DNA from: Byssothecium circinans
Lineage: Eukaryota; Ascomycota; Dothideomycetes; Pleosporales; Massarinaceae
DNA: 64,000 nt
NCBI GenBank assembly: GCA_010015675.1
Contig: ML977030.1
Coordinates: 110,724 to 174,723, forward strand
Direction of reading: 5' to 3'
Positions 23,401 to 36,360 of the stretch are shown here, piece by piece (positions within the stretch are counted from its first letter, which is position 1; each line of letters opens with the position of its first letter). The position numbers were made by a program, and so were the translations under genes. A model generated the notes under the pieces. That model was given only the letters and a program-made list of their open reading frames with translations. It was not told the DNA's origin and did no database searches.

Positions 23401-23956
23401 TCGCGCGATATTGTCGATTTCCCGGTTGCGATGTCTCTGGCTGAGTTGGCGATGGGCAAAACAAACCCGCGAGGATCTAGGAAGAACTCGGTCTGGAATG
23501 GTGTGATCTGCTGCAAAAGAGCGAATGTGATTTCGGACGACATGGTGAAGGCAACTGTGACGTTGAGCTTTTCTACCGCGCTGACGAGGTCCTGGTTCAA
23601 GAAGAGAGGCTCTGCCGTGTAGATGCCATCGGGCCGTCGTAGAAGTACACCGAGATTCGCAGTACCACTATCCACAACACCATATTCGTCCTCTGGAGGC
23701 TGGAGCCATTTGGCTTGCGAACACCGTCTGTGGAGGAATTTGACCATCTGGAGAAGTTAGCGAAATCCGACCAGATTTAGAATATTGCGTTACTCACAAC
23801 ATCGTGTCGATCACCACCATGGCTTCCTCTCGAAGCTATGCTCGAACCTGCGCTGTCTCGAAAAGTGAGGCCTGGACGAATTGCTTTGGCAACCCCATAT
23901 TCTGTCGAAGAACCTTGGGACTCGCGATCACCGCCAGCAGAAGCCATACTTTGCAT
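20446..23956 (-). CDS. Family 2 processive glycosyltransferase (GT2, cell-wall/surface polysaccharide)
   Basis: Ten minus-strand exons: 23956-23798, 23747-23001, 22947-22909, 22860-22813, 22742-22707, about 22641-22524, 22467-22402, 22353-20952, 20831-20537, 20466-20446; about 976 residues. The N-terminal third is soluble; several membrane helices follow (exons 3-5), then the catalytic domain with VTIQMPVYKEGLKG, the DSD of IVDSDTRVPEDC (about residue 605), HVSEDFDVSLRLQ (about 707) and LARWEKYAYG (about 746), and C-terminal helices. These are GT2 (cellulose/chitin/hyaluronan synthase clan) motifs, and the overall pattern resembles the conserved fungal GT2 described in Zymoseptoria and Fusarium as needed for hyphal growth on surfaces; that match is from memory. 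Intron 5 has a strong GTAAGT donor at 22706 but no usable AG acceptor. Start could be Met 23956 or 23947. The last exon (FALGLF) follows a 70-nt intron; without it the protein ends at 20519. Confidence 0.85.
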
Positions 23957-26256
23957 TATCAAACACAAGAGCTGTATGGCCGATCGGCTGTAGCAGAAGT
24001 TTGGTCAGAGGTTGCAGTACAACTAATGCTCGTGTTGGACAAAAAGTTTGTGGGCAGACGATAACCCGCTGTCTATACGACTCGAGCGTCGCCTATAACA
24101 CAGCGCGTCGCCGATGTTTCCATGCGCTCCTTCGACAAGGGTAGCTCTCGGTCCGCGCTGACGCAACAGGGATGTGTAATGGAGTAGGACAACCAAGACG
24201 AGCAAAACTACTGACACGGAACATCCAGCTCGCCAGCAATTGCTGCACTGGAAGTACTAGGCTAGGCGGAACAATTAAGCCGTATCAGGGTTGCCGTACT
24301 GCCAGCTAGAGTGCCGTAGCTTGCTAAGCCGAATGTGTAGTTATGGCTGCATCAACACCACGGAAGCGCCGTGATAAGCTCTCAAACTTTCGCGAACGGA
24401 CCTGAACGATAATCGTATCAAGGCCTCAACAGATTTGACGAACCCTTGAACTCGGTTGGAACGTTCTTCCGAAAGACCAGCTGCAAAGAACTTTACGATA
24501 CTTGAAGGCCAGAACGAAAGACCCCCACTCTATTTGCTTGTCAAACATCAACATTGATATTATTAGCAACAAGCCAGCAGACACTGCAGGAAGATGTGCC
24601 GGTGCGGTGCCTGGAACACGGCTTACACGACATTCTCGCGGTTCGATGCAGATGTGAGGCAACTGATGTACACCGGGATGGATTCTGGGCCCATGGAGCT
24701 CGACGGCCGCACGATCGGCACTCAAGCCTCGATCCGTAGGCTAGGTTGAAGCAGGCAGCCAAAGATTGAGCTTTGGGTTGCGTACTCGAGGGCTCTCTTT
24801 TTGAGCTGGCCGAGAAGGCAATGCACGAATGTCAGGGAAATACATCGACATTCCCTATACCAGATGTAAGACACAGCATGCTCACAGCATAATGACAACT
24901 GGGACTGGGAATTTGGATATGCCATGATGAGACGAACCTTCCACGGCAGGTGCCAAGCGACAGCGAATACTCCAGCGTCCCGAGAAACAAGGTTTTCATC
25001 TGATGGCGAAATGGCGGTACAGCCGTGGTACGGCTGCACTATACGGTTCAGTGTTACACCGACACCAAAAAGATTTGGTGGCATATGCGCAGCACTATTG
25101 GTGGCTGGACGCGGGACGGATTCCCATGGAACTGGTGACAAGGCAATCTTCCAATACACTTCTGCATGTGCGAGTTTCGAAACAGAATGTACAATCTAAT
25201 ACCCTGTCGACCAGGGGGACAGAGGCGAACCGCTCAACGTGGCTGATGGGGCGCCGCGACGTTTGGCTGTATGGCGTTCGATGTGTTCTCGTCGGAACAA
25301 TGTTACGACTTTCCGCCTCGGAGACCTAAAAACAGCAGTGAGAGGACACGGCTAGGCGATATGGTCTACTAATGAGGAAGCTCGTTGTTGCTGAGGGCTG
25401 CAATGCAGTACAAACTCGCATGCTGACGACGGACCCACTCTTTGGGTGCGAGGCGGCTGGTTTACGAGCGGACAAAGTACCGAAGGCGGACAAAGCCGAT
25501 TGAAGACATGTTGTGATGGTAAAGCATGAGAAGGATAAAGGAATTATGCCGTGTAGCGTGGGAGTGCAGCGACGTGCGGCCACGAGGGGGCGTTTGGGGG
25601 GCGTCTGTGAGGTCGTTTGGAGCAACGTTGGACGGGAGATGGCGCTTGTCTGAAAGAGGAAATATAAGCGAGGTTGGCTCGTGTTGGAGTGTTGGACGGG
25701 CTTCGAGATCATCGTTATCCGCAACCCCTGACCATGATTCCTTGTTCGACTGCCTCATCCTAGGCTCACCCACAGGTCGCTAGCTGAGTACGTCTCCCGT
25801 GCTCGAGACCCTGGTATCAATACTTGCCTCATGCAGCTTCCCTGCACCGGACTGCACTCTTATCAACCGAATTCCATCCAAGATTCCAAGCGCCCGCCTC
25901 CAACACATCTCGCTACATGGGAAGGAGCAAGAGGCTGGAACCATGGCGGCGAAGAGCTGACCGACCACCCGGAAACAGTACCTTGTCACCACAGCCATCA
26001 CCACGATTGTCGTGCGTGGAATCCGAAACAAGTCTCCAGACTGGCCTGTTGATATCTTTGCGGCAATATACCTTGCATCTTGCACCCGATATTGCAGCAT
26101 CGATTTCAACCCGACCTTAATTCGGGGGTTCGATTGCCATCTTCAGCTGCTATCTACGCAGCATAGGTCCGCTCTCAGGCCCGCATAACCAGCTTAACTA
26201 AACTGCGTGGTATCTTGGTACGTTCGACCGACTGATAGCAGTTTGTTTTGTGCATC
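23957..26256. other. 2.3-kb divergent intergenic region, GT2 / GH16
   Basis: No gene is supported: open frames are short and overlap on both strands. It separates two divergent cell-wall genes and must hold both promoters. I see no repeats. Long fungal upstream regions of this kind often belong to regulated genes, which is inference only. Confidence 0.5.
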
Positions 26257-27740
26257 ATGTCGAGCCGAACTTCACTACATGCACCTGGGGTGCAATCGAG
26301 CGTGGACACCAATCCCTTCACCACACCTCTGCGACAGAGCCGTGCCCCATCACTTAGTGATCACAGCGGCAGTGGACGACCAAACTCGTACTTCCCGACT
26401 GTAGCGTCGAGCGGAGTTCAAGTGAGGAGGAGAAAGTTCAAGAGTTCTCGTCTCGTTCCAGGGGAATATGATGAGAAGTCATGGGCGTTGGAGAAGCATC
26501 CAAAGTTGCGGTGGGAGAGAGGTATCTTCTATGGAAGCTGCGCACTTGGAGTCGCAATTGGTGCTTTCGTGTGCTACCAGGCATTTGCCAGTGTCACAAA
26601 CCATGAGGTACTCCTCTCTGTCATGTTTTGACCTGGCGTGACGCTAACTCGGTGGCAGTACTGTCTGATAATGGATGATCACTTCACCTCGATAAACAAA
26701 GATTTCTGGAGCTTTGAGCATCAGCGAGGTGGCTTTGGAAGCGGCACTTTCGAATGGACGACAGACGACGCAAAAAATGCCTACACGGATGCTGAAGGTC
26801 TTCACATTGTACCCACTCTGACGACTGAGTCAACCAGCATCACCAAAGACCAGATGGTAGACAACTATGTGCTCAACATGACCACCGACGGTACGTGCAC
26901 TGCCGAAGGTATCGATAACTGCTCCATTCGTTCAAACAAAACGTCTGGTGCCATCATCAATCCGGTACGGAGCGCGCGCATGACAACAAAAGGGAAGAAG
27001 TCTATCACGTTTGGTAAAGTAGAGATAGTCGCGAAGATGCCCCAGGGCGACTGGCTCTGGCCAGCGATCTGGATGATGCCCGAGAAAGACACCTATGGAG
27101 AATGGCCACGATCTGGAGAAATCGACATCGCAGAGAGCCGTGGCAACTACGGTGACAACTTCACCAGTGGCGGCCGAGATGCAATCATCAGTGCCCTTCA
27201 CTGGGGACCGTTATCGGAAGTGGACGCTTTCTGGCGAACAAGTGGGCAACACATGATGCGCAGAACAGATTATTCGGCCAAGTTCCACACCTTTGGCTTG
27301 GAGTGGAGTGAGGATTACCTGTTCACATACATCGACTCACGCTTGTTGGTACGTACCCTTTCTCCCCAGCTTGCCTTGTTCTGTGCGCTGACTGCATGCA
27401 GCAAGTCTTTTTCATCAAGTTTAATAAGCTCATGTGGGATCGCGGCGCGTTCGGAAAAGCCCTGGTTAATAACTCGGCTCTCTACAACCCATGGGTCGAG
27501 ACCGGGAAGAAGAACACACCGTTCGATCAACCATTCTACCTAATTCTAAACGTGGCTGTCGGCGGTACCAATGGCTTCTTCCCGGATGGTGTTGGGAACA
27601 AGCCGTGGGGTAACGAGAGCCCGACGGCGCCGAAGGAGTTCTGGGACAGTGCCGCCAATTGGCTGCCGACATGGGGAGAGGGGGATAAGCGCGGCCTCAC
27701 GGTCAAGAGTGTGAAGATGTGGAAACAAGGAGGCTGTTAA
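26257..27740 (+). CDS. Membrane-anchored GH16 beta-glucanase/transglycosidase
   Basis: Three exons (26257-26607, 26659-27348, 27402-27740) encode 459 residues. Introns have GTACTC and GTACGT donors, and intron 1 contains GCTAAC. Residues 1-87 are a basic/Ser-rich cytosolic tail, followed by one hydrophobic helix (about 88-110, YGSCALGVAIGAFVCYQAFA) with no cleavage site: a type II membrane protein. The rest is a concanavalin-type GH16 domain with WPAIWMMPE, the catalytic box GEIDIAES (nucleophile E271, D273, acid/base E276), ALHWGP and HTFGLEWSEDYLFTYID. The active-site residues are all present, so it should be catalytic, most likely on beta-1,3- or 1,3/1,4-glucan at the plasma membrane or wall. 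Start: the first ATG of the open exon, shortly after an upstream stop. Confidence 0.92.
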
Positions 27741-28616
27741 TGGGATGCATGGTGAGGAAGTCGATGGATGTAATATGTTGGGTCTTATTATAGCGCGCGG
27801 GGTAATTCCATCTGGGGCAAAGGGTACATCTAACGATTCCGTACGTAACTTCAACTGTCTCGCAGAGTATAACACATTTCAAATGGCATAGAAATATAAT
27901 CCCCATCAATAATCGTTCCAAAATTTACAAAGCTTGAGTGACATGGGATGGGATGGTCCCCGGGGGTCCGGATGGCATCCATTGGCCTGTGCCGCGCTAT
28001 CGTTTAGCGGCGCGCACGGATAAAGCCAATGCCAACATGGCCGTGTCATCCACACTGCACAGTCCCTCCTCCCGCATCGACGCACAATTGAGGCGGCATA
28101 AAATCCCTCAGGCGCCCATTCATCGTACGCTATTGCCAACAGAATCCACAAGGCGACCGCTTGGCGTTCCAAGCATCCAGGTCGTTCCGTGCGCTAGATC
28201 TAGAGTGCCATACGGTACCATGGCCATCGCTATCGAGTTCGGATACGAAGTCGCTCACCTATTGCACATTACAGGCGACATGTCTTGCTACCGTATATAC
28301 ATCTATGAGCAGCTACAGCTCAATGAAGGAGGATGGTCTATAAGTTACCAGGTCATGAATTAACACACGCGTCGATGGCCTCGCTGGAAAGTCCACGGTT
28401 CACCGCCAATGTGTCGAGCTTGGCGAGCTGTGTATCTTTGCCTTCTTCCCATCTTTGAGGCAGCTTTAAAACCTCTACTGACACCCGTTCCACATTGCCC
28501 CAATACTTATGTCGCTGGGCTGTGACTTCATGTCCAAGGCCTAAAAAGATATATCGATCCTTCTTTACAGCCACGTTTCTCCCTTCGACTCAAGTTTTAG
28601 AACCTCAAAACTGGAG
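27741..28616. other. Intergenic, GH16 to WSC region
   Basis: No supported gene in about 880 bases; the open frames present lack recognisable features and overlap in both directions. Confidence 0.45.
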
Positions 28617-29650
28617 ATGCATGTATTCAGATCGGGCTGTTCGGTCCTGCTTCTGATATCTTCCGTATGATATCCTTGGCCGTGGAGGACACATTGACAC
28701 CACTGATGTTGGTACCTAGGCCTCTTACTCGGTCGCCCAATCTCTTGTAACGCCCGCATCGCCTCAGAAAAATTGGGCATACATCGGTTGCTATGCGTAC
28801 GTACCGTGCCACACAAACATCGATTGCTTCTGGCGGCCGGCTTATTGAACCCAGTGATAATGTCAATGGGCGGGCACTGCCTTTCGGACACGGTAGCGCT
28901 ACAATGACAACCGCACAATGCGTACAGTACTGTGCGGAGAAGGATTACTACTAAGCAGGTACCGAATACTCACAGGAGTGTTTTGTAAGGAAGCTTTTAC
29001 CGCGCGAAGCGATGAGCAGGTTAACATTCGCCAGTGCGGCAGAGCCCTGCAAAATGGCGGAGCGCCAGCTCAAGATGGATGCAACATGGCGTGTGCCGGT
29101 ATGCAGTTCTCTCAGCGATAGTATGAGGTTCTTGCATTGACATCGCAACAGGAAATGCCTTAGAGACTTGTGGGGGTCCGAACAGGTTGACTATATACAG
29201 CACAACAGTTAAACCTCCTGGAACCTCCGTCAACCCGGGCGTCAACGGATTCCGTTCTCTCGGATGTTATATGTAAGTTATTTCTATCACTTCATCCCCA
29301 CAACGATTCATATCTCGCGTGGCATCGTAAAATTGCACGCCGTGTCGGCCCAACCCGATTGAGCAGCCTTTCTCCGGAGGCTGGCCCGCTCCGATAACAC
29401 GAACACGGCCTCGCCAATCATAGCCATGCGCCAAACCCTCTACTCCTTCCTCTTATGCACCTCCAACGACATTTTATTGAGCGGCTTTCAGCTGATATCG
29501 ATTTAGCGACAATATCGGTGGGCGAGCCCTGCCCGTGGGCGTGCCAACGCCTGGGGGGTCCTCGGAATCTCACCGTGGCACTCTGCACATCAGCTTGGGC
29601 TGCTAGCGGTTACCCGTATGCCGGGTTGAATACTCTCAAGAATGCTGCAA
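28617..29650 (+). pseudogene. Decayed multi-WSC secreted protein segment
   Basis: A signal-peptide exon starts at 28617 (MHVFRSGCSVLLLISS) and ends at a GTATGA donor at 28665. Further exons 28768-28796, 28855-28984, 29035-29098 and 29152-29272 splice with canonical sites into a first WSC domain: WAYIGCYA, then GRALPFGHG, MTTAQCVQYCAEKDYY, AGTEYSQECF, RALQNGGAPAQDGCNMACAG, ETCGGPNRLTIYS, followed by the start of a second (GFRSLGCY). Two lesions are visible. A TAA (28952-28954) interrupts the first domain between DYY and AGTEY. The second domain resumes only at about 29570-29650 (LTVALCTSA, ASGYPYAG), with an apparent one-base deletion just after GYPYAG and a conserved Cys changed to Trp. WSC domains bind carbohydrate in fungal walls. 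This is either the broken 5' half of the next gene or a broken tandem neighbour. Confidence 0.7.
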
Positions 29651-29691
29651 GTCTCCTTCTTTCTATTCAACAGCCTCCTGTCGTTTCTGAG

Positions 29692-32600
29692 ATGTTTTCC
29701 TTCAGACCATTTATAATATTCTTATCTCTAATTATAGTTTGCGCGACCTCTATCGCCGACAATGGCGTACCAGCATCGGATCAAAATTCGTTCAATATGG
29801 TGAAAACACTTTCTTTATTTCTTTTCACGTACTTAACCCTTGTTTGGCCTTTTACATGCTGCATCTCGATAATTGCACAAGGAGTGGAATTAAGCGTAGC
29901 TGTTCCCTGTCCCTGCGACAGTACATGTGTATTTCCTTTCAGCATCAATCCGAGCCTATCGCTAAGCAATATCAGGAATGCAATGGTAATTCTACCGAGT
30001 ACTGTGGCGGAACAAACCGATTGAACGTCTACACGGCCCGCCAAATTTCTCCAGATACATGGAATGCCATCGGCTGCTACACTGACTCCGTCGGTCAGCG
30101 TACTCTATCCGTTCGGCAATTCCCTGCCGGCGACCTAACCACCGAATCCTGCGTTGCTGCATGTCGCAGCGCCGGCTATTTTTACGCTGGCACTGAGTAT
30201 GCAGGTGAATGTGTATGTATCTTCCTCTTCTACCCGAAAACTAACCATGACTGATTCTGTCAACAGTACTGCGACAACGCGTTTCGAAACGGCGGCGGGC
30301 CAGCTCCTGATGGCGATGTTGGCTGTAACATGGCATGTTTGGGCAACAGAACAGTGGGGGAGCCCTTTGCTATTAGATGCGATGTCACTAATCTTGACAG
30401 CAAACCTGTGGTGGGGCGGATCGGCTTAATATGTATCAATTTGGCAACGGGCCTTCTTCAACTTCCAGCACTGCTCCCACGGAGCAGCCAACCGGGCAAC
30501 CTACTTTTCAGCCGACAGATACCCCAGCTACTACCTCATCACCAACAAGCGTGCCAGTTGCTACTGCCCTTCCAACTGGGTGGACATACAAGGGATGCTG
30601 GATCGACAACATCAACGGTCGAATCATGGGCACCCAACTGTCCGACGACAACCAGATGACCATCGAATCCTGTGTCGCAAGATGTATTAACCTCGGGTAT
30701 ACTGTAGCTGGTATGCAGTATGCTACCCAATGTTTCTGCGACGACTTCCTCCGCAGGGGAGCCACGCCGGGCCCCGAGTCTGACTGTAACATGAATTGTG
30801 CCGGTAATGCCAATGAGAAGTGTGGTGCCGGAAATAGAGACAGTGTTTACTCTTCTGTCGATGGGCCTCTCACCGTTTATCCAGTTCCTGCTGTGCAAAC
30901 ATCTGGCCTGGGAAACTTCAAGTACCTAGGGTGCTACCGCGATGATGCCCAGCAGAGAGCCCTTCCATACTTTATGAACCTTCCGAACAACACCGCAAAT
31001 AATTGCATCCAACAGTGCGCTGTATTTGGATACAATGCTGGTGGTGTGGAATATGGGAAAGAGTGTTATGTGCGTAACACGCCCAGTCCCTATGTTGCAA
31101 TTACTGATTGATGTTCTAGTGCGGTGATCTCAGAGACATTGGAGCTGCCGGTGTCGGGCCGGCTCCAGAAGAAGAGTGCGACACTACTTGCGCTGGTAAT
31201 GTGACGAGTATCTGTGGTGGAGCTCGGCGCCTTTCAGTGTACACGTGGAATGGTCCTTCCCTAACTACCTGGAACTATGCCTCTGGTAACGCAGCTGGAG
31301 CGTATGAGTTCCTTATCGGTGGTGTTGTCGTTCCGTTGATCACCCAGGCTACCCGAACTGGGAAAGTCACGTTCATGGAGAAATCTGGCACAGGTGCAAT
31401 CAACACGACTGGCGCTTATGAGCTCGACCTCGCTCAGATCAACAACTTCACTGGTGCATGGAGACCTATGCATGTCAAGACTGATATTTTCTGTTCCGCA
31501 TCCATTACCCTCCCGGACAAGGTCGGACGGCAATTAAATGTCGGTGGCTGGGCATTGGACTCTACGTTCGGTGTCAGGTTGTACTGGCCCGATGGATCTC
31601 CCGGTGTATGGGGGAAGAATGATTGGCAAGAGAACGTGAACACTCTCAAACTCCAGAGGGGAAGATGGTACCCCACTGCCATGGTAATGGCTAATGGCTC
31701 CATCTTGGTCATTGGAGGTGAACAAGGCTCCAACGGCGCGCCACAACCTAACCTTGAAATCCTGCCAAATGCTGGCGCACCTGTCTACCTTGATTGGTTG
31801 GAGCGAACGGATCCGAACAATCTCTATCCCTTTATGGCCGTCCTTCCTTCTGGCGGCATATTCGTGCAATACTACAACGAGGCTCTCATAATGAACGAGA
31901 AGACGTTCGCAACGATAAAACAGCTTCCCAATACCCCCGCCGCGGTAGACCGGCCTGACGGTGGACGTACCTATCCTCTAGAAGGTACAGCCGTTTTGCT
32001 GCCTCAGGTGGCGCCATACACCGACCCCCTCGAGGTTCTCATCTGCGGTGGTTCAACACCCTTCCAAGGCTACGCCCTGGACAACTGCGTTTCCATAGCA
32101 CCCGATACACCCAATGCGAACTGGACGATTGAACGCATGGAAAGTAGACCTTCCCAAATGACTTATTCACATACTAACAACCCTAGCCATCATTGCGTGT
32201 CCTCGTATGTATGACCGCCCTACCCGATGGAACCTACCTCATCCTCAACGGCGCCCAGCAAGGCTTCGCCGGCTTCGGCCTCGCCCAATACCCCAACCTA
32301 AACGCCGTCCTCTACGACCCCAAGAAACCCCTCGGCAACCGCTTCACAGTCATGGCCAATACCACAGTGCCCCGTATGTACCACTCAGAAGCCATCCTCC
32401 TTGACGACGGCCGCGTCCTCGTCTCCGGTTCCGACCCTCTCGACGATCGTTTCGGCGAGGAATACCGCGTCGAAGTCTTCGTCCCACCTTACCTCATGGG
32501 CAACCCCCCCCGTCCAGTCGTCAGCTTCGGTGCGGCATCGCCATCCACGGGCTCAACGACGCCACAGACGGACTGGAAATACGGAAACACATATACCTTT

Positions 32601-32894
32601 ACATCCGACTCTGCCGTCTCCAAGGTATCCATCATGGGCGTGGGCGGCTCTACGCATGGCAACTCCATGGGCCAGAGAACCATGCTACCCGCTTTCACCT
32701 GCGCGGGCACAACCTGCCAGGTCACGGCACCGCCTAATGCGCATATCTGCCCGCCGGGGTGGTACCAGGTCTTTGTGTTCAATAGCGCGGGCACGCCGGC
32801 TATGGCGCAGTGGGTGAGGATCGGCGGCGACCCGGCAGATCTGGGGAGCTGGCCTAATATCCCTAATGATTTCACGGTTCCTGGATCGGGATAG
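29692..32894 (+). CDS. WSC-domain glyoxal-oxidase-like copper radical oxidase (AA5_1), one splice site damaged
   Basis: Exons 29692-29799, 29943-30212, 30267-30353, 30401-31069, 31120-32139 and 32187-32894 join in frame to 953 residues. A second signal peptide ([20 protein letters not shown]) opens it. Then come a truncated WSC end ([18 protein letters not shown]), three full WSC domains ([36 protein letters not shown]), and a glyoxal-oxidase domain with VNVGG-type kelch strands, [42 protein letters not shown] (axial Tyr and His ligand) and [12 protein letters not shown] (second His). Family knowledge: AA5_1 enzymes oxidise aldehydes with O2 to give H2O2, supplying peroxidases. The last intron should start at 32140, but the donor reads GAAAGT rather than GTAAGT; if unspliced, the frame stops at 32214, before the Tyr/His ligands. 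The gene may therefore be nonfunctional, or the base is an error. Confidence 0.8.
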
Positions 32895-34530
32895 GGGTGG
32901 TTTAAAACGGAGGGAGGCTCCATCGCTATGGTTTTCGTGTTCCTGTTTCCGTGGCTTGAACTATGTTTAATATCCTTTTTTGCGTGTTTGGTTGCTTTTT
33001 TAGGAGGAAGGGAGATTGTGGGGAGGAAAAGGGATGCCATCGGTGGGGAAGGGTGTCGTTTGGGAGGGGAAATGGATAGCTCGTTATGCTTAGTTATTGG
33101 TTTTGGGTTTTGGGTTTTTCTTTTTCTTTTTCTTCTTCGCTCGATTCTGAGGTTGATCGCATGCCCTTGTGCCCACTCCCCATTCCCCCGCCTGTAGGAA
33201 TTGTATAATGCCGAGTATAAAATAGCACACAGTATCTTACCTCATCTCACCTCCCTTGATTCACGCTCACCCCCTATTCACCTTCCTCTTGTCTTCCCGT
33301 CCGTTGAACTTCGAGCTCGTGATTAACCAAGGTTACATTGTCGTCGCAATAAAGACGCACAAGCTTTAAAAACGCTGTGGCGCACGCGCTGGAAAACGAC
33401 GAAGTTGCCGTTGAAGTGGGTTTGTTGATTGTGTCAGGTGCTTGGTGCATATGTGGCGCATGGATATTGTGAATTAATATGGTGAAATGAATGATGCTGT
33501 GCTGTGCTATGCTGTGCTGTGATGCGTTATCTATCATCGGGTGAAGGACCAGGTATCTCAGGTACTGTCAGGTACAATACATAGATATGAGTATTACGTT
33601 CCCAGCTCTTCTCGAACCAGTCATAGTTATCCAGGTACAGGGTGAGAGGATTTCCTACACGAGTGCGATGTAGGTATCCACAGTTTCCCACTGTTGGACA
33701 AAAGTAGTCCCGATGAGAATTCATCGGTGAGTGGATATATGTAGTGTGCTCAATCCAACACCCACGCTCTTATTTCCCAGCCACCTTTTCTTTTTTAGGT
33801 CAGGCCGAATTGAAATTTCGGTATTGTTTGTTTGGTAAGTTGACTGTTGATGTGTGTATGACATATGACACTCCACCGCGGCGCGTCCCGGCTCGGTTGC
33901 GCTCGCTTCTTTTACCTCTTAACTTCTTTACCCATCATCATCCCTTCTGATCCCGAACACGAACTCCCAGCCGAACAAATAAAACCCCTCCCAAATTTTT
34001 TGCCCTCTCGCGTAGCCTCTCATCCCGAATTTCCCGAACTCTAACTGCCCGACCTACCTATCTACCAGATGCCTATCTAAACGCCAGCCAGGCTCCAGCC
34101 GCCGCCCTCCCTTGAGGCTCACTGCAAGTTACCATAACCGTCCCGTCAACGCAGTAGCTAGCGAACCGTGCTACCACTACCACACATCTCATCCTCATCC
34201 TCGTACTCGTACCCGTACCCGTACCGCCTGCCCCGTAAACGGGTCCTCCGTGCCGTTTTGCCACTTGCATTTCCGTTTTCGGCTATCTATCTCCATTCAG
34301 TGTCTGCTTTTCAGCTCGCTAACGTGATGCCAACGCATACTTTCGACAATGGTTGCGATAAAATGCAACGCTCTCAGTACATTACATGTGCATGCGACGG
34401 GGCGTTGTGCATGCAGTCAGCCGGCGAGGGCGAGAGATACTGCGAGAAGAGTTGAAGAGTTTTTGTTGGTCGGTGAAGGGTGGAAGGGTTGCCTCGTTCA
34501 TTGTCGGGATCCAAGCCAAGGCTGGAGAAA

Positions 34531-34565
34531 TATATGTGTGAGTGTGTGTGTGTGTGTCTGTGTGT
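34531..34565. repeat. GT dinucleotide microsatellite
   Basis: Interrupted (GT)n tract with single A and C substitutions. Confidence 0.9.
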
Positions 34566-35890
34566 TCTGTATAGAGAGAAGTGCGTATGCATATGTGCAT
34601 GTATGCTTATGCAAGTAAGCTAGCAACCCCCCTATCAAAAAAGCCGTCCAATATTACGTAGGATGCATCCACATATACGCGCGAACTCCGCATGCGCATG
34701 CGGCAGTCAGCGTCAGGTCAGCGTCATGCAAGGTGAACCCGTGGGGCTGGTGGGCTGGATCATCCCACCACAAATCGATCAGTCGATCTTTAGGGCGCAT
34801 GGGTTGAGGTTCACAGGCATAATACATATCACATATATATTTTCATATACGCATGGGATTAAGTCGGATAGATGGGCTTGCGTCACGTGGACGGTGTATT
34901 TCCAAGCGTGCCTGTTCGACGTGTATGACAGCAAACGCATACACAGGACGGACGTATTATGCAGGGGCGTAGAAGCTCGAAGCCCGAGACTTGAGGATCG
35001 AAGCGTGGAAGCCGAGTACGGTGAGTTTTCCTGCATGAGATTCTGCGGGCTTGCGGGTGCTTGCTTTTTTCGGTCGGGGTGGCTTTTCGAGCGACGGATT
35101 GGGATACGTATGGGAGCTGCGAGGTTGATGTGACTGTTGGGTGAGTTCTTCTACAGGAGAGTGGTGGGATGGTTTGGGAAAGGGGTATGCTGTGTTATGC
35201 TCGGATTGGGAAAAAGGAGACTAGAAAGGGATGGAGAAAATGGAGGGAGATCGGATGGGTATTGGATTGTAAGCGCTCGGGAGCTTTTGGATTCGGCACT
35301 TGGATGGTGGATATGTACAGTATGTGCGGCCCCTGAGAGTACCATGTCGCCGTGACTCGCGACGAGACATGGGATTGTATCTTTTCTGCTCCTGTTGTTT
35401 TGGTATAATTGGCGAGTATGATGCGTCGTTCCGTACTCGAAGGAAGAACGAGTAGTCTACAGTCTTCATTCTCCACTTGAAGTGTCTGCTTTCAGAATCG
35501 AACCCCTGTAGTTCTCGCCGCGTTTAAAGCTTACCGTTGGCTGTCTGCTACACTACGATGACCGGATGCTGGCAATTGTGATGGAGCGCAATGCAAGCAC
35601 GTAGTAGAGCGTGGGGATCCAAGGGGACCGGCGCGAGGGCTGCGAGACGCGGGATTGCGCTGCTCGTCAGCTTCACGCACACCATCGGCTCCCTCGGTAC
35701 TCGCTCTGCGAAATCGTCAATGCGAATGCCGCAGCATAGATGGCTAGATGTCCCCAAATGTGTGCTGTAAGCCTCTATCTCCGACTTGTGTGGAGTATGT
35801 AGCGCTTGAGCCTTCTTGTAGTGACTGTGAGGACGACGGCCTACTAAATGCCTGCTGGACGAGGGTGTGTTTTGTCGGGGATAAAGCGCT

Positions 35891-36265
35891 CGTTGCGCAT
35901 TCGTAGGCAATGAATCGTGGCTGCTACGAGCATCAGTATATCCCAAAGACCAGCAGCAAGAGCCCCAAAGACCCTGAGCTTGCCATATCGCCATGCCGAT
36001 CTCTCGTATGCCTTCCAGAGCACCATATCAAGTGAATGAAGGCCCGCTGCCTATTTTTTCGTGTTATGGCCCGCGTCGAGGGTATATGTTGCTGGAAATA
36101 GATGCTTGTTGTGCGTGTGCGGGCAATGTAGCATGGCGGCTGCGAGCACAAGTATACCCCAAAGGCCAGCAACAAGAGCCTTAGACGCCCTGAGCTACCC
36201 ATATTACCATGCCAGTCTCTCAGATGCCTCCTAGAGCCCCATATCACGTGAATGAAGGCCTGCGG
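35891..36265. repeat. 216-bp diverged tandem duplication
   Basis: Two copies aligned at constant spacing of 216 bases (for example GCAATG at 35907 and 36123, GTGAATGAAGGCC at 36032 and 36248). Identity looks like 75-85 percent over about 150 bases. Both copies are open on the minus strand with similar peptides, but each is too diverged to call a gene. Confidence 0.8.
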
Positions 36266-36360
36266 ACCATGGTATTGCTGTTGTGGCCGACGTCGCAGCG
36301 ACGTCACAGCTCTCGCGCTGCCTAAAAGGGCCAAAAAAAAAAAACGAGCCGTATTGCCAC

